Made by a program: the position numbers and the translations under genes | Source of the DNA: Nicotiana tabacum | Taxonomy: Eukaryota > Streptophyta > Magnoliopsida > Solanales > Solanaceae | Direction: 5' to 3' | Assembly (NCBI RefSeq): GCF_000715075.1 | Contig: NC_134101.1 | Span: 151,317,084-151,381,083 of the forward strand | Length of the DNA: 64,000 nucleotides | In this document: positions 21,307-32,455 of the stretch, piece after piece | Layout: the number at the start of each line of letters is the position of its first letter | How positions within the stretch are numbered: the stretch's first letter is position 1 | Notes under the pieces: generated by a model | The model's input: only the letters and a program-made list of their open reading frames with translations | Databases searched by the model: none | What the model was told of the DNA's origin: nothing

Positions 21307-21346
21307 CTACGTATCTCACGCCCTGTGAGAATCAAACCATGCGTAG
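21307..21346 (-). other. Two-helix RNA hairpin motif, copy 4 (upstream of ORF1)
   Basis: In sense the outer helix is CUACG (21346-21342) with CGUAG (21311-21307). The inner helix is UCUCAC (21330-21325) with GUGAGA (21319-21314), loop AGGGC. It is the best-paired copy and lies about 380 nt upstream of the ORF1 start. Confidence 0.5.
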
Positions 21347-21399
21347 TTCGGGCAAATTAACAGAACTATTTTAAAACATGACTCTTTCCCATTCATTTT

Positions 21400-21840
21400 T
21401 GGCATTTCATAAGCGAATAAAAACTATTTTTAGAAACGAGACTCTCCCTTTTTTTTCCCAACAAATAAACAGCCTATTTTTCCAAGCTAAAAATAACAGA
21501 CTCTTTTTTTTCATTTTACACAGACAATAAAACAACCTATTTTTCCAAACTAAAAATAAAAGACTCTTTTTCCTTTTTTTTTCCAACAAATAATGAAACA
21601 ACTTATGTTTTTTGAACTAAAACAAAGACTATTTTTATCCTTTTCTTTTTCAACAACCGATTTTCCAAAAAAAAACTCTTTTTCTATTTTTCTTTGCTTT
21701 TTTTTTAGTAAAACAAAATAAAACATTTTCCTTTCTTTTTTTTTCAAAATTTCGGCAGAGTTTCGCCAGTAATTGGTCATTGATAATCAATTAACTCCCT
21801 AACTGATGTTTCTTTTTTTTCCTTTTTTTTTCAATTTTCC
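21400..21840. repeat. Low-complexity T-rich tract
   Basis: Repeated runs of T with short unit-like phrases (for example CTATTTTTCCAA and AAAAATAAAAGACTC). Purine-rich in the element sense. Confidence 0.8.
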
Positions 21841-22396
21841 AACATTCCCGAGATTCTGAAACCGGTCAACATGCAGGTTCGAAACAAATATATGTACAGA
21901 GCAAGTAGGATGCATCAGGATGGTCTTTTTATTTTAAGGTTGCTAGTCCTAGACGGACCCAACCCCTGTGTTGAGTCCCCTACGTCAAATGCAACGTGAT
22001 GCAAATAAGCGTTCCTACTAGGGATCCGGCATGAAGTCATGTTATTTTATGTTCAAAACCTGGGTCAGTGTTCTAGACTGTGTACCCGAGCGGACAACTC
22101 GAGTCGAGGAGGGGGCAACTTACCGGTAACCAAAAGGCCATCCGGCTTCGTAACTTATCCGGCCTCTTTCTTATTTCAAGGTATGACACTAACAGAATAG
22201 GGAGTCTCAACCAGTAAGCACATCCCCGGAGGTGAAGAGAGAAGGGTGTCGACACAGTTTGTATACAGTTCAGACAATATCAAAGCGGTAACATTTAGCA
22301 CATTCAGCACAAAGCATGTAGGAAAATCAGATACAATCAAATACAACAACTTATCTAAGCTCGAATTCTGAACCCTGAACCAGAGATTCTGGGTTC

Positions 22397-22416
22397 GGTC
22401 CCCAGCAGAGCCGCCA
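22397..22416 (-). other. Primer-binding site of the Ogre-like element
   Basis: In sense it starts TGGCGGCTCTGCTGGGGACC, four bases after the 5' LTR end. TGG is the complement of a tRNA 3' CCA end. Ogre elements are usually reported to use tRNA-Arg; I cannot confirm the exact tRNA from sequence alone. Confidence 0.75.
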
Positions 22417-22640
22417 GAGCTGTCACACCTCCTTTTTCACTACCTACACCCGCAGAAGAAGGGCGTAAAGGAGTTTTTCCAATTAAAGGACAATCGGAAC
22501 GGGATTTAATTATAAATTATTCAGAGTCGCCACCTGGGAGATTAATGGTGTCCCAAGTCACCGATGGAATACCGAACCGAGGAAAAATATGACTCTGTTA
22601 CAGTCCGCGAACCAGAAATCCGGGTAAGGAATTCTATTAA

Positions 22641-22669
22641 CCCGGGAGAAGGGGTTAGGCATTCCCGAG
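22641..22669 (-). other. Predicted LTR RNA hairpin, 5' LTR copy
   Basis: Same arms and loop as 4547-4575: right arm 22669-22663 and left arm 22647-22641 in sense, one U-G pair, 15-nt loop. It lies about 220 bp from the LTR end, plausibly in R or U5 of the transcript. Confidence 0.45.
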
Positions 22670-25526
22670 TTCCGTGGTTCTAGCACGGTCGCTTAACTGT
22701 TGTATTTGATCTTATCTGATTTTAGTACATGCTGGCTTATATACCCTTTTTTATTCGTAAACCGCCTTTATTATAATTTATTTTAGCAGAATTGCGACGT
22801 TGTGAAAGCGTGTTTCGAGCCACGTCGTAATCAATGCACCCGTAATTATCAACACGTTTCGACTTCGCCGAGATTTGGATTTGAGTCGCATCAATGCGCA
22901 CCCGATTTTTAAGAAAGTTATTTAATTAAATCGTGCCTAAAGATACTGACGTAGTGTTACTTTGGGGAAGAGCCATGAAGTTCGCTAAACGGCCATCCCA
23001 AATTCTAATTATTTCGACAATTAATTACTAAAGGCCCACATTTATTCAATTTTGTGCGGTGAGGCTCGTCTCAATTTGTGAACCTCTTTTCTATCATTAT
23101 TTATTTTATAAGAATTACGATGTCGCGAAAACATGTTTTGAACCACGTTGCAATCAATGCACCCGCGATTATCGACACATTTTGACTTCATCGAGATTTG
23201 GATTTAGGTCGCATCAATGCGCACCCGAGTTTAAGAAGGGGATTTAATTAAGGGCGTGCTTAAAGATTCTAACGTATTGTTATTTTGGAAATGCGGTGAA
23301 ATTCGCTAAACACCATTTCCTAGCATATACAATAGAATAATTGTGTCATTAACTACTTAAGAATTTTAATTAATTGGGCCTATAATTTGTTGAATTTGAA
23401 GTAGAAAATACGGACAAAATACCAATCGAATGGGCCCTGAGCTCACGAAGCCCAACCAAGCCGAGGCTGCGGACACAGCCCCTTTAGAGCACATCGGCGT
23501 CAGGCCCAGGGCAGGCCCAAGACTGAGCTTGCATTCACACAGCCCAGGGATTGAATCCTTGGGCCCTATTTCAATCCCTTGTATAACCACAGTCTGGGCT
23601 GCCTTCACATCCGCTAGGCCCAAAGTTGATTTAGCATGAAATTGTGCCCAACTCATTTTTAGATGCAAAATTAAAAACAGCATACCATGAAACTTAAGCA
23701 ACAGAAAATAACAGTATAAACATGCAATGCTCACTTTCAAAGAACTTCACCCGGATTATACACTAGAATTTGACTACCCAGATGCCCAATTAAACAGTTC
23801 TAAACATGTAATTTACCCTAATGAACAAGTTCAATATACACATTCGGCCAATTACATAACAAGGAAGTACACTACTGCTATTATTAAAGAGACAAACTAC
23901 TTTCAATTGAATAGCAAGCCTTGGAACACTTCATTTCAACTTCAACATACACCATTGAGATTCAGGGAAATATACCTGGAAATTTGAATATGGAATAGAG
24001 AAAAGGTGAGGGTTCAAGTATTTTGAACAACAGCAGCAGCAAACCAGCAATGTGACAACATAGAGACACGGACAGATTACTTCAAAATCAGAAATGCAAG
24101 CCCATTTCCACAAATCAGGCTAACATACCCCTGTCCCTCACAACTGAAACCCAATACTGAGAATGAAACTTTGGAACAGTTTCAGATTTCCATTTTTTGA
24201 TGTTTTGTTTTCTGAATAACTTAAAATTGAAATGCAAATTAAAATACAGAAGTAATGAATGCTCAGATTAAAACTTAAGGCTCAAGGCAGAAAATATGAG
24301 AGCAGCCCCCTTTTCCAAGGCATCTAATGCCCTTTTATAGGCAAAACCCCAAAGAATGAACTCAGTTCTGATTTCTCTAATTAGTCCCTTTCTATTTTCA
24401 TTTTGGTCCCTCTATTCTTATCTTGCTAAACAAGTAACTGCAGTGTACTTATTAAAATTTACACTTGAAACCCTTTCTAGAAGGTCCTCAAGCATTCCTC
24501 TACCCGTACAATACCCATACTGCCCTTCTTTACACCTTGATATTACTATTCTTATCAGAACTACCATTTTCCTTACCCAAACTACCCCTGAAAGCCTCTC
24601 AGAATCACTGACCTTACCCTTACCCTTAATAACTAAACCCAATACCTTAACCCAGTCTGAAACCAATCTAAATCAATTAATTACAATCAGAAACCAACTA
24701 AAATTAATCAATTAACAAACAGAGACCAGCTAATCAGACTGACTAACTCAATGATGTTCAACTAACCAACTCAAATAAGCTAAAACGAGAATAGACTGTG
24801 ATTAAGCCACCATGAATAACATTAAAAGAACTTAAGCTAATTATTAATCCCCAAAATTATAATCATTCAATCAACTTAACAAACTCAGAAAAATTAACAG
24901 AACCCAAAGTCAAACCAAAAATTAACAAGACAATAATGAAACAATGACTGCATGTAATATTTTAACCATGCGAGTAAAGAAACAGTAAAAGAAAGGACAA
25001 AACAACTCACCAATGCAGAGAAAAAACTCCGGCCAGTCAAGAACATACGAACCCTTTTAGATTTTTGACGCGTAACATCCCCAACCATGTGTTCTTACAC
25101 GAGGACACATGGTTAAGGGTGCTACGGTTCGAAATCAGAAGGATTTGATTTTAGGGTTTGGGTTGTGATTCTTAGATCTAATTTTTGGGACATTTCAGGG
25201 TGATTCGAGAAGAAACAACCACAGATTGGAGTTGAGGAAAGGCTGGGGGTTGTAGGGTGTGAATTTGGGCCGAATCGGACAAACTATCAACTTGCCGGAA
25301 AACTTCAAATCGAGATTCGAAGAGTTCCGGCCCTATTCGAGGCAAACCAATGAGTGTAGTAGCAAGAGGAAGGTGAGGGGAACCCATGGTGTTATTTTCA
25401 GGGTGAACGGGGTAAGTCACGTTCACCGCCGGCAAGGTTTTTTAGGGCGGCGCGGATTAGGGTTAGGCGAGAAAGGGTGGGGTGGGGAAGACGACGTAAA
25501 TGGGGGTAGGGGGTCTGATTCGGACA

Positions 25527-25534
25527 TATATATA
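25527..25534 (-). promoter_or_regulatory. Candidate TATA box of the 5' LTR
   Basis: TATATATA on the minus strand in a GTATATATATGT context, with GC-rich DNA on the downstream side. Transcription would start near 25500 if typical plant spacing applies. Duplicated at 7434-7441 in the 3' LTR. Confidence 0.5.
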
Positions 25535-25554
25535 CTTGAAACCTCGTTAGTTCC

Positions 25555-25585
25555 GGACCGTTGGATGGATGAGATCCAACGGTCC
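25555..25585. promoter_or_regulatory. Perfect 12-bp inverted repeat upstream of the LTR TATA box
   Basis: Arms GGACCGTTGGAT and ATCCAACGGTCC with a 7-nt loop, about 20 bp upstream of the TATA-like run in sense. Also perfect in the 3' LTR (7462-7492). Could be a protein-binding dyad or a cruciform. Confidence 0.45.
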
Positions 25586-25601
25586 TGATCCAAGGGCCCC
25601 G

Positions 25602-25615
25602 AAACGACGTCGTTT
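25602..25615. promoter_or_regulatory. 14-bp palindrome with a GACGTC core
   Basis: AAACGACGTCGTTT. GACGTC is the ACGT-type core bound by plant bZIP factors. It lies about 70 bp upstream of the TATA-like run in sense and is conserved in the 3' LTR (7509-7522). Confidence 0.45.
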
Positions 25616-26190
25616 GGATTTGTTATGAACCGGACTAGGTTGGGGGATTTGGGCTGGATTTGATTTAAGGAATTTGAGGCGTTTTGGGCTTGAACGTTTG
25701 GTGCCTTTGGACCAACTTCCGGGTCTTAAACAAGCTTAATTCCATTATGTATTTATTTCCTTTTTGTTGTTTGTTGTTTTTTTTTTCTTTTTCTCTTCTT
25801 TTTTTTCCGTTTTTTACAATTTTCCTAATTTTCTAATTTTTTGTAAAAGTGTAAAACTAATATGAAATTATTCCGAAACAAAGATTAATTAATTCCTAAA
25901 AATTGTTTTAAGTAAAAAAAAAACTATTTCATGGCAAATGCAAAAGTGAACTATCTTTGTGATTTCTCATGTTTTGTTCTAAACAACTTAAACCTAATGG
26001 CTACCAAAATATAAAACTAAAGCCTAAATGCCAAAAATGCATATTTTTGTATTTTATAAAATTTAACATATGCAAATAAAATGCAACAATTATCAGGAAA
26101 TAACACCAAGATGCACAAAAACTGGTAAAAATAAAGAGAAAAATTATTTTGTTTGGGATTTTGGGAATTATTCATATATAGGGAAAAAAT

Positions 26191-26196
26191 CACGTG
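26191..26196. promoter_or_regulatory. G-box core CACGTG at the LTR start
   Basis: Perfect CACGTG within the first 12 bases of the LTR, also in the 3' LTR (8096-8101). It may simply be part of the integrase-recognised end. Confidence 0.3.
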
Positions 26197-26202
26197 CTCA
26201 CA

Positions 26203-26207
26203 CCCAG
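26203..26207. repeat. Target-site duplication, right copy (CCCAG)
   Basis: Matches 4323-4327 exactly. The short stretch 26208-26239 that follows is the continuation of the pre-insertion target. Confidence 0.92.
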
Positions 26208-26239
26208 AGCCTGTATAATTAATGCATACCTTTACAAAG

Positions 26240-29200
26240 TGTGTATCTCGAGATTCTTTGAGTTCCCCTGTTTATGTTTCTACTCCTGTGAGAGATTCTC
26301 TTGTTGTGGACCGCATTTATTGGTCATGTGTGATTGCTCTTAGTGGTTTTGAGACCAGAGCTGATTTATAACTGCTTAGCATGGTAGATTTTTATGTTAT
26401 CTTGGGCATGGACTGGTTATCGGCCCATTATGCTATTCTTGATTGTAACACCAAAAGCAGGACGTTGGCTATGACAGGTGTACCGCGAGTAGAGTGGAGG
26501 GGTACCTTAGATTATACACCCAGTAGAGTTCTTTCATTCCTTAAGGCTCAGCGTATGGTTGAGAAGGGGTGTGACACGTATCTAGCTTATGTGAGAAATG
26601 TCAGTACTGATACCGCTATAGTTGATTCAATCCTAGTAGTACCGAATTTTTCTAATATGTTTCCAGCTGATCTTCTGGGCATGCCGCTCGATAGATATAT
26701 TGATTTTGGCAGTGATCTGTTGTCGGGCACTCAGCCCATTTCTATTTCTCCGTATTGTATGGTCCCTCCTGAGTTGAAGGAGTTGAAGGATCAGTTACAG
26801 GAATTGCTTGATAATAGTTTTATTCGGCTCAATTATCACCTTGGGGTGCTCATTTCTTGTTTGTGAAGAAAAAGGATGGTTCTATGCGTATGTGCATTGA
26901 TTATCGACAATTGAACAAATTTACAATGAAGAACCCTTATCCTTTGCTCCGTATTGATGATTTGTTCGACAAGATACAGGGTGCACAAGTGTTTTCTAAG
27001 ATTGACTTGCGTTCAGGGTACCATCAGTTGAAGATTCGGGATCCTGATATCCCGAAGACTGCTTTCAGGACTCGGTATGGTCATTATGAGTTCCTTGTTA
27101 TGTCATTTGGGCTGACCAATGCCCCGGCAGCCTTCACGCATTTGATGCACGGTGTTTTCCGGCCATATCTCGACTCGTTCGTCATTGTCTTTATTGATGA
27201 TATTCTTGTATACTCCCAGAGTCGGGAAAATCATGAGCAGCACCTGAGGATAGTGCTTCGGACTTTGAGGGAAAAGAAGCTATATGCAAAGTTCTAAAAA
27301 TATGAGTTTTGGTTAGACTCCGTGACATTATTAGGCCACGTGGTATCGAGTGAGGGTATTCAGGCTGATTCAAAGAAAGTGGAGGCAGTGCAGAGTTGGC
27401 CCAGACCATCCTCAGCTACAGGGATCCGCATTTTTCTTGGCTTGGCGTGCTATTACCGTCGATTTGTTTATGGATTTCATCTATTGCAGCCCCTATTACC
27501 AGGCTGACCCAGAAGGGTGCCCCAATCCAGTGGACGAAAGAGTGTGAGGCAAGCTTTCAAAAGCACAAGACAACTTTGACTACGGCCACAGTTTTGATAT
27601 TTCCTACAGGTTTTGGGTCTTATACGATCTATTTTGATGCCTCGAGGATTGGCCTTTGAGCTGTACTAATGTAGGATGGTAGGGTAATTGCCTGCACGTC
27701 CAGATAGTTAAAGGTACATGATCTCGAGTTAGCTGCTATTATTCATGCCTTGAACATCTAGCATCATTATTTCTACGGTGTGCCTTGTAAGATTTATACT
27801 AATCACCAAAGTTTGCAGCATCTGTTCAAGTAGAAGGATCTTAATTTGCGCCAGAGGAGATGGTTAGAGCTGCTAAAGGACTATGATATCACTATCTTGT
27901 ATCACCCGGAAAAGTCAAATGTTGTGGCCTATTCTCTGAGCCTCCGGGCAGAGAGTTTGGGGAGCTTAGCTTATTTACAAGCAGTGAAGAGGCCCATGGC
28001 GATGGATGTTAAGGCCTTAGCCATCCAGTTTGTGATATTTGATCTTTCGGAGCCCAGTCGGGTTCTAGCTTGCGTGATTTCTCGGTCTTCCTTATTTGAT
28101 CGTATCAGAGAGCGTCAGCTTGATGACCCTTATTTCCTTGTCCTCAAGGATGAGGTCCTACATGGCGATGCCAGAGATGTGATTATTGGTGATGACGGGA
28201 TATTGAGGATGCAGGGTCAGGTATGTGGACCCAATGTTGATGGGCTTCGGGAGTTGATTCTAGAGGAGGCCCATAGTTCGCAGTATTCCATTCATCCAGG
28301 TGCCATGAAGATGTACTAGGATTTGAGGTAGCACTACTAGTGGAGGCAGATGAAGAAAGATATTGTTGGGTTTTTAGCTCGGTGTCTCAATTGTCAGCAG
28401 GCGAAGTATGAGCACTAGAGGCCGGGTAGGTTGCTTCAGCAGATAGATATTTCGGAGTAGAAGTGGGAGAGGATCACCATGGACTTCACAGTTGGACTCC
28501 TACAGACCTTGAGAAAGTTCGATGTTATTTGGGTGATTGTGGATTGGCTGACCAAGTCCGTGCGCTTCATCCCTATGTGTACTACTTATTCTTTAGAGCG
28601 ATTGGTGGAGATTTATATTCGGGTGATTGTCCGTCTGCATGGTATTCCAGTTTCCATCATTTCAGATAGAGGTACTCAATTCATATCACAACTCTAGAGG
28701 GCCGTATAGTCCAAGCGCACTATTCAGATTCATAAAGATATGCTATGTGTGTGTGTGATTGAGTTTGGAGGGTCTTGGGATCAGTTCTTTAGAATGGCGA
28801 AGTTTGCCTACAACAACAACTATTAGTCCAGCATTCAGATGGCACTGTATGAGGCTTTATATGGTAGGCGGTGTAGATCCCCGGTGGGTTGGTTTAAGCT
28901 GGGTGAGGCTAGATTATTGGGCATAGACTTGGTTCAGGATGCTTTGGAAAAAGTTAAGGTGATTTAGGTTAGACTCCATACAGCCCAGTCCAGACAGAAG
29001 AGTTACGCAGACCGAAAGGTTCGTGATGTTTCCTATATGGTTGGAGAGCGGGTTCTGCTTCGGGTTTTGCCTATGAAGGGCGTTAGGAGATTTGGGAAGA
29101 AAGGGGAATTGAGTCCAAGGTTTATTTGTCCTTTTGAGATATTGAGATGTGTTGGGGAGGTTGCTTATGAGCTTTCTTTACCTCCTAGCTTGACAGGAGT

Positions 29201-29514
29201 TCATTCAGTGTTTCATGTTTCAATGCTCCGGAAGTATCATGGTGATCTGTCGCACGTGTTGGATTTCAATTCAGTCTAGTTGGATCAGGATTTATCTTAT
29301 GTTGAGGAGCCAATGGCGATATTGGATAGGCAGGTTCGAAAGCTGAGGTCAAAGGACATTGCATCAATGAAGGTTCAGTGGCGGGGTCATCCGGTCAAGA
29401 AGGCGACCTGGGAGACCGAGCAGGATATGCACAGCAGCTACCCTCAGCTTTTTACTACTTCAGGTATATCTCTATGCTCGTTCGAGGATAAACAAATGTT
29501 TAAGTGTAGGAGGA
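26240..29514 (+). pseudogene. Decayed Tekay/Del-type chromovirus pol, copy A (5' truncated)
   Basis: Plus-strand Ty3/gypsy remnant. In order: end of protease ([17 protein letters not shown], about 26390), RT with [32 protein letters not shown] and FIDDILVYS (26860-27297), RNase H region with several stops (27300-27960), integrase zinc region (about 28240-28420, with LNCQQ), integrase core (28479-28700, ending ISDRGTQF) and the region before the end (29037-29279). A chromodomain follows at 29280-29500 (VRKLRSKDIASMKVQWRGHP, then ATWETEQDM). A C-terminal chromodomain targets integration to marked chromatin and defines chromoviruses. Similarity to copy B begins abruptly near 26240, so gag and the 5' LTR are missing. 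About ten stops or frameshifts; an integrase segment is deleted near 28697. Its last codons overlap the start of the LTR at 29515. Confidence 0.85.
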
Positions 29515-30194
29515 TGTAACGACCAGGCATGTAATTTTAAGAATTTACGCCTCGATCCCCTATTAACTGCTTTCTACATGTTTGTTTATGCTATTTAGAT
29601 TTGCCGGGATGTTTGGTTTTGGGTTTCGGAGTGTTTTGGGACATGTAGTTCCTAAAAGAGAGCTTAAGGTTTAGAATTTGAAATGTAGTCAGAGCAGTGC
29701 GAAGACGGCTTCAAAATGGAATTCTGCCAAATCCGTTAGCTTTGATGGGTGATTTCGGGGTTAGGGGCATTTTTGGATTGCGTTTTGGAGGTCCGTAGCT
29801 TACTTAGGATTGAAATGTCAAAAGTTGAATTTTTGAAGGTTCCTGTTCGATAGTGAGATTTTGATATCGGGGTCGAAATGGGATTCCGAAAGTTGGAGTA
29901 GCTCCGTAGTGTTAAATGTGACGTTCTTGCAAAATTTCAGGTCATTTAGACGAGGTTTGATAGTCTTTTTGATCGAAAGCGTAATTTGAGAATTTTTGGA
30001 GTTCTTAGGCTTGAATCCGATGTCAAATTGGTGTTTTGATATTGTTTTGATCATTCCAAAGGATGGAAAAAGTTTAAATGATGTTTTAGGATTGGTTGGC
30101 ATGTCTGGTCGAGGTCTCGGGGGCCTTGGGTTTGTTTTGGATGCTCAACGGATCATTTATGGACTTAGAGAATTGCAGAAAACTTGCAGCAGGT

Positions 30195-30480
30195 CAGTTC
30201 TAATTTCCTTCTTTGCGTTCGTGAGTGGGTTCTCGCGTTCGAGAAAAGGAGCTGGGGCTGGTGGAAGTTTAATGCTTCGCGTTCGCGAAGGTGTTAACGC
30301 GTTCGCGACCCTGTGAGGTCTTATACCTACGCATTCGCAAAGATGGTCCCGCGTTCGCGTAGGAGGGGGGAAGATGGTCACCGCGTTCATGACAGGGACA
30401 TCACGTTCGCAATGAAAGAAGACTGGACAAAGGAAAGTTGTGCTTCGTGTACGCGAGGGCCCTTCCGTGTTTGCGAAGAA
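30195..30480. repeat. Cluster of GCGTTCGCG-type palindromic words
   Basis: About ten copies of a TTCGCGAA/GCGTTCGCG word, many altered by C-to-T or G-to-A at CpG. Corresponding clusters lie at 37470-37720 and 41915-42235. Confidence 0.7.
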
Positions 30481-31359
30481 GGAATTATCAAGGCAAAATT
30501 TAAAATTTCAAAGTCGAGGGTTAAACCATTTTTATTTAAACTAGAGCTTGGGAGCTTGGATTCGAGCAAGATTTTGAGGAATTTTCCGAGATATTGATTG
30601 GGTAATGATTCTTAACTCCTTTTTCCTAAAACCCATTAATCTAAATATGAATTCATCAACTAATTTCGAATTTGGGGTGAGAAATTGGGGAAAATTTTGG
30701 AAAAGTTCTTAGACCTAATTTTCGAGTTTTGATTGGAGATTTGACATTGGATTTTGATAATTTTTGTATGGTTAGACTGGTGAATGAATGAGGGTTCATA
30801 ATCCGTAACTTTTACCCAATTCCAAGACATGGGCCCGGGGGCATTTTGGTTATTTTTCCTAATTTCACGTATTAGCTTAGAATTAGTTAGTGGAATCAGT
30901 TACTTGAAGTTATATTTACATTATGCAATTGATTTGAATAGATTTGCGCCATTTGGATTCAAGTACTCATGGCAAAAGCGTTGATTGAGGTTGATTTTGA
31001 GTTGGTTCGAGGTAAGTGGCTTGTCTAACCTTGTGTGGGGAAACTCCCCTTAGGATTTGGCAGTGTTGATATTTGAAATGCCTTGGATGTGAGGTGACGA
31101 GTGCATACTTGTGCTAATTATTGAAAATCCTGTTTTCATTAAGTAACTTTAATTGTGTTTCCTTTCCTGTTTATACTATTGAAATTTAGGCATGTTGTTA
31201 GCTTAGGAAGCATGTCTAATTAACTTAATTGTTTTACCTACTCAAACTGCCTTATTTGGATTATGTATAGCATGGTAGGTTAGAAATACTTGTTTTACCT
31301 TGGTATGAAATTTGATAGGAATACCCCTGCACATATATTGATTTTGACTATAGTGCGGG

Positions 31360-31580
31360 ATATCGAGAGATCCCCACCACATATATTGAGGATACTAAGA
31401 GATCCTTGGGATACCGAGAGATTCCCGCCACGTATATTGAGGGTACTAAGAGATCCTTGGGATACCGAGAGATTCCCAGCATATATATTGAGGATACTAA
31501 GAGATCCTCGGGATACTGAAAGACCCCCAGCACATATATTAAGGATACTAAGAGATCCTTGGGATACTGAGAGATCCCCG
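31360..31580. repeat. Tandem array of about 51 bp in the middle LTR
   Basis: Four to five copies of a unit with GATACTAAGAGATCCTTGGG followed by ATACCGAGAGATTCCC and an ACATATATTGAGG-like link. It gives rise to a repetitive frame (ILRILRDPWDTER) which I treat as a by-product. Confidence 0.88.
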
Positions 31581-32255
31581 GTTGTTATCTCTGTGTTGAG
31601 CGGTATTCCTTTTGTGATTATTTTTTTTCTGTCATAGTTGTTGTTATTCTTATTATCCTGTGTTATTTCTTACTATTAGCAATTAATAATATTGTCATAT
31701 TCTATACTGTTTTACCTTGTTTTTCAGCTATAATCAGTAGGGCCCTGACCTTCCTCGTCACTGCTTGACGGAGGTTAGGCTTGGCACTTACTGAGTACTG
31801 ATGTGGTGTACTCATGCCCTTTCTGCGCATGTTTTTTATCTGCAGATCCAGGTACTTCAACTCAATCCTACTACCCTTGAGGCGAGGCAATTCTCTAGAG
31901 AGTCCGAGGTATATCTGTCGCGTCCACAGATTGAGGAGTCCTTTCCATTCTCTCTCATAGTATTAGCCCTTCCGTATTTACTTTTGTTTAGGCATTCTCG
32001 AGTTAGACACTTGTAGTTATTCAACAGGTTATGATTTCATGAGATTCCGAGTTTAGGGAAGTTGTTCAATTTTTGAGATCTTGTATTAGTATATGTCGAG
32101 CGACATCTTAAACGTTTTTACATTTGCTTATCTTCAGTTTTTATTAGTTTTTTCGCATTTTGTTTCCTTTTTCCGCAATTGTTTTGCTTACCTAGTCGTA
32201 GAGACTAGGTGTTATCACGATAGTTCACGGAGGGAAAACTTGGGTCATGACAAGT

Positions 32256-32270
32256 TGGTATCCGAGCTCT
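32256..32270 (+). other. Primer-binding site of chromovirus copy B
   Basis: TGGTATCCGAGCTCT, three bases after the LTR. It resembles TGGTATCAGAGC, the initiator-Met tRNA site used by many chromoviruses, with substitutions. Confidence 0.65.
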
Positions 32271-32455
32271 AGGTTCATTGGAATCTTGAATCACAAGCTG
32301 GTTTATTAGAGTCTCGCGAATCGGTAAGGAGACGTCTCTACTTATCTACAAGAGGCTATGTAACTGTTAGGAAAATTTCCACTTCATTTGATTTCCTTGT
32401 CTTGCGATATTTTTGATTCTACAATTCTAAACCTCTGTCTTCCATTCTCTCCCAA

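Larger units (their letters stand above)
20928..22420 (-). other. 5' leader of the Ogre-like element
   Basis: Between the 5' LTR and ORF1. It holds the primer-binding site next to the LTR, T-rich low-complexity DNA on the plus strand (21380-21840, purine-rich in sense) and hairpin copy 4 (21307-21346). Small Lys/Phe-rich frames in the T-rich part are not credible genes. Confidence 0.75.
4328..26202 (-). mobile_element. Complete Ogre-like (Ty3/gypsy, Tat lineage) LTR retrotransposon
   Basis: This 21,875-bp element reads on the minus strand. It has two near-identical LTRs (22421-26202 as 5', 4328-8107 as 3'), TG...CA ends, a CCCAG duplication, a primer-binding site (22397-22416) and a polypurine tract (8108-8122). 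Order in sense: ORF1, gag, zinc knuckle, protease plus G-patch, intron, RT, two RNase H domains, integrase, long 3' UTR with tandem repeats. The large size, extra ORF upstream of gag, intron between protease and RT, and second RNase H are established hallmarks of Ogre and related Tat elements. By eye the LTRs differ at about 1.5-3% of sites in the stretches I compared, so the insertion is fairly recent. Coding damage: frameshifts near 17101, 16145 and 11940; nonsense codons at 16530-16528, 15695-15693 and 14468-14466. It cannot be autonomous. Confidence 0.93.
22421..26202 (-). repeat. 5' LTR of the Ogre-like element
   Basis: 3,782 bp, reading on the minus strand from 26202 (TGTGAGCACGTG) to 22421. 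It should drive transcription of the element. A G-box core CACGTG lies 7 bases inside the start (26191-26196). Further in are a 14-bp palindrome, a 12-bp inverted repeat and a TATA-like run at 25527-25534, in that order in sense. The LTR hairpin is at 22641-22669. The followed-on host sequence begins with the second CCCAG. Confidence 0.95.
29515..32252 (+). repeat. Middle LTR shared by chromovirus copies A and B
   Basis: 2,738 bp, from TGTAACGACC to CATGACA. It follows a polypurine-like stretch (AAGTGTAGGAGGA, 29502-29514) at the end of copy A and is followed by a Met-type primer site of copy B. So it is 3' LTR to A and 5' LTR to B. It resembles 36778-39588, with roughly one difference per ten bases in the stretch I compared. 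It contains a CpG palindrome cluster (30195-30480) and a tandem array (31360-31580). Confidence 0.85.

Noticed and set aside
31290..31637. Repetitive protein ILRILRDPWDTER
   Set aside because: Comes from the 51-bp tandem array in an LTR and is frame-dependent; the parallel region at 38569-38976 is equally explained.
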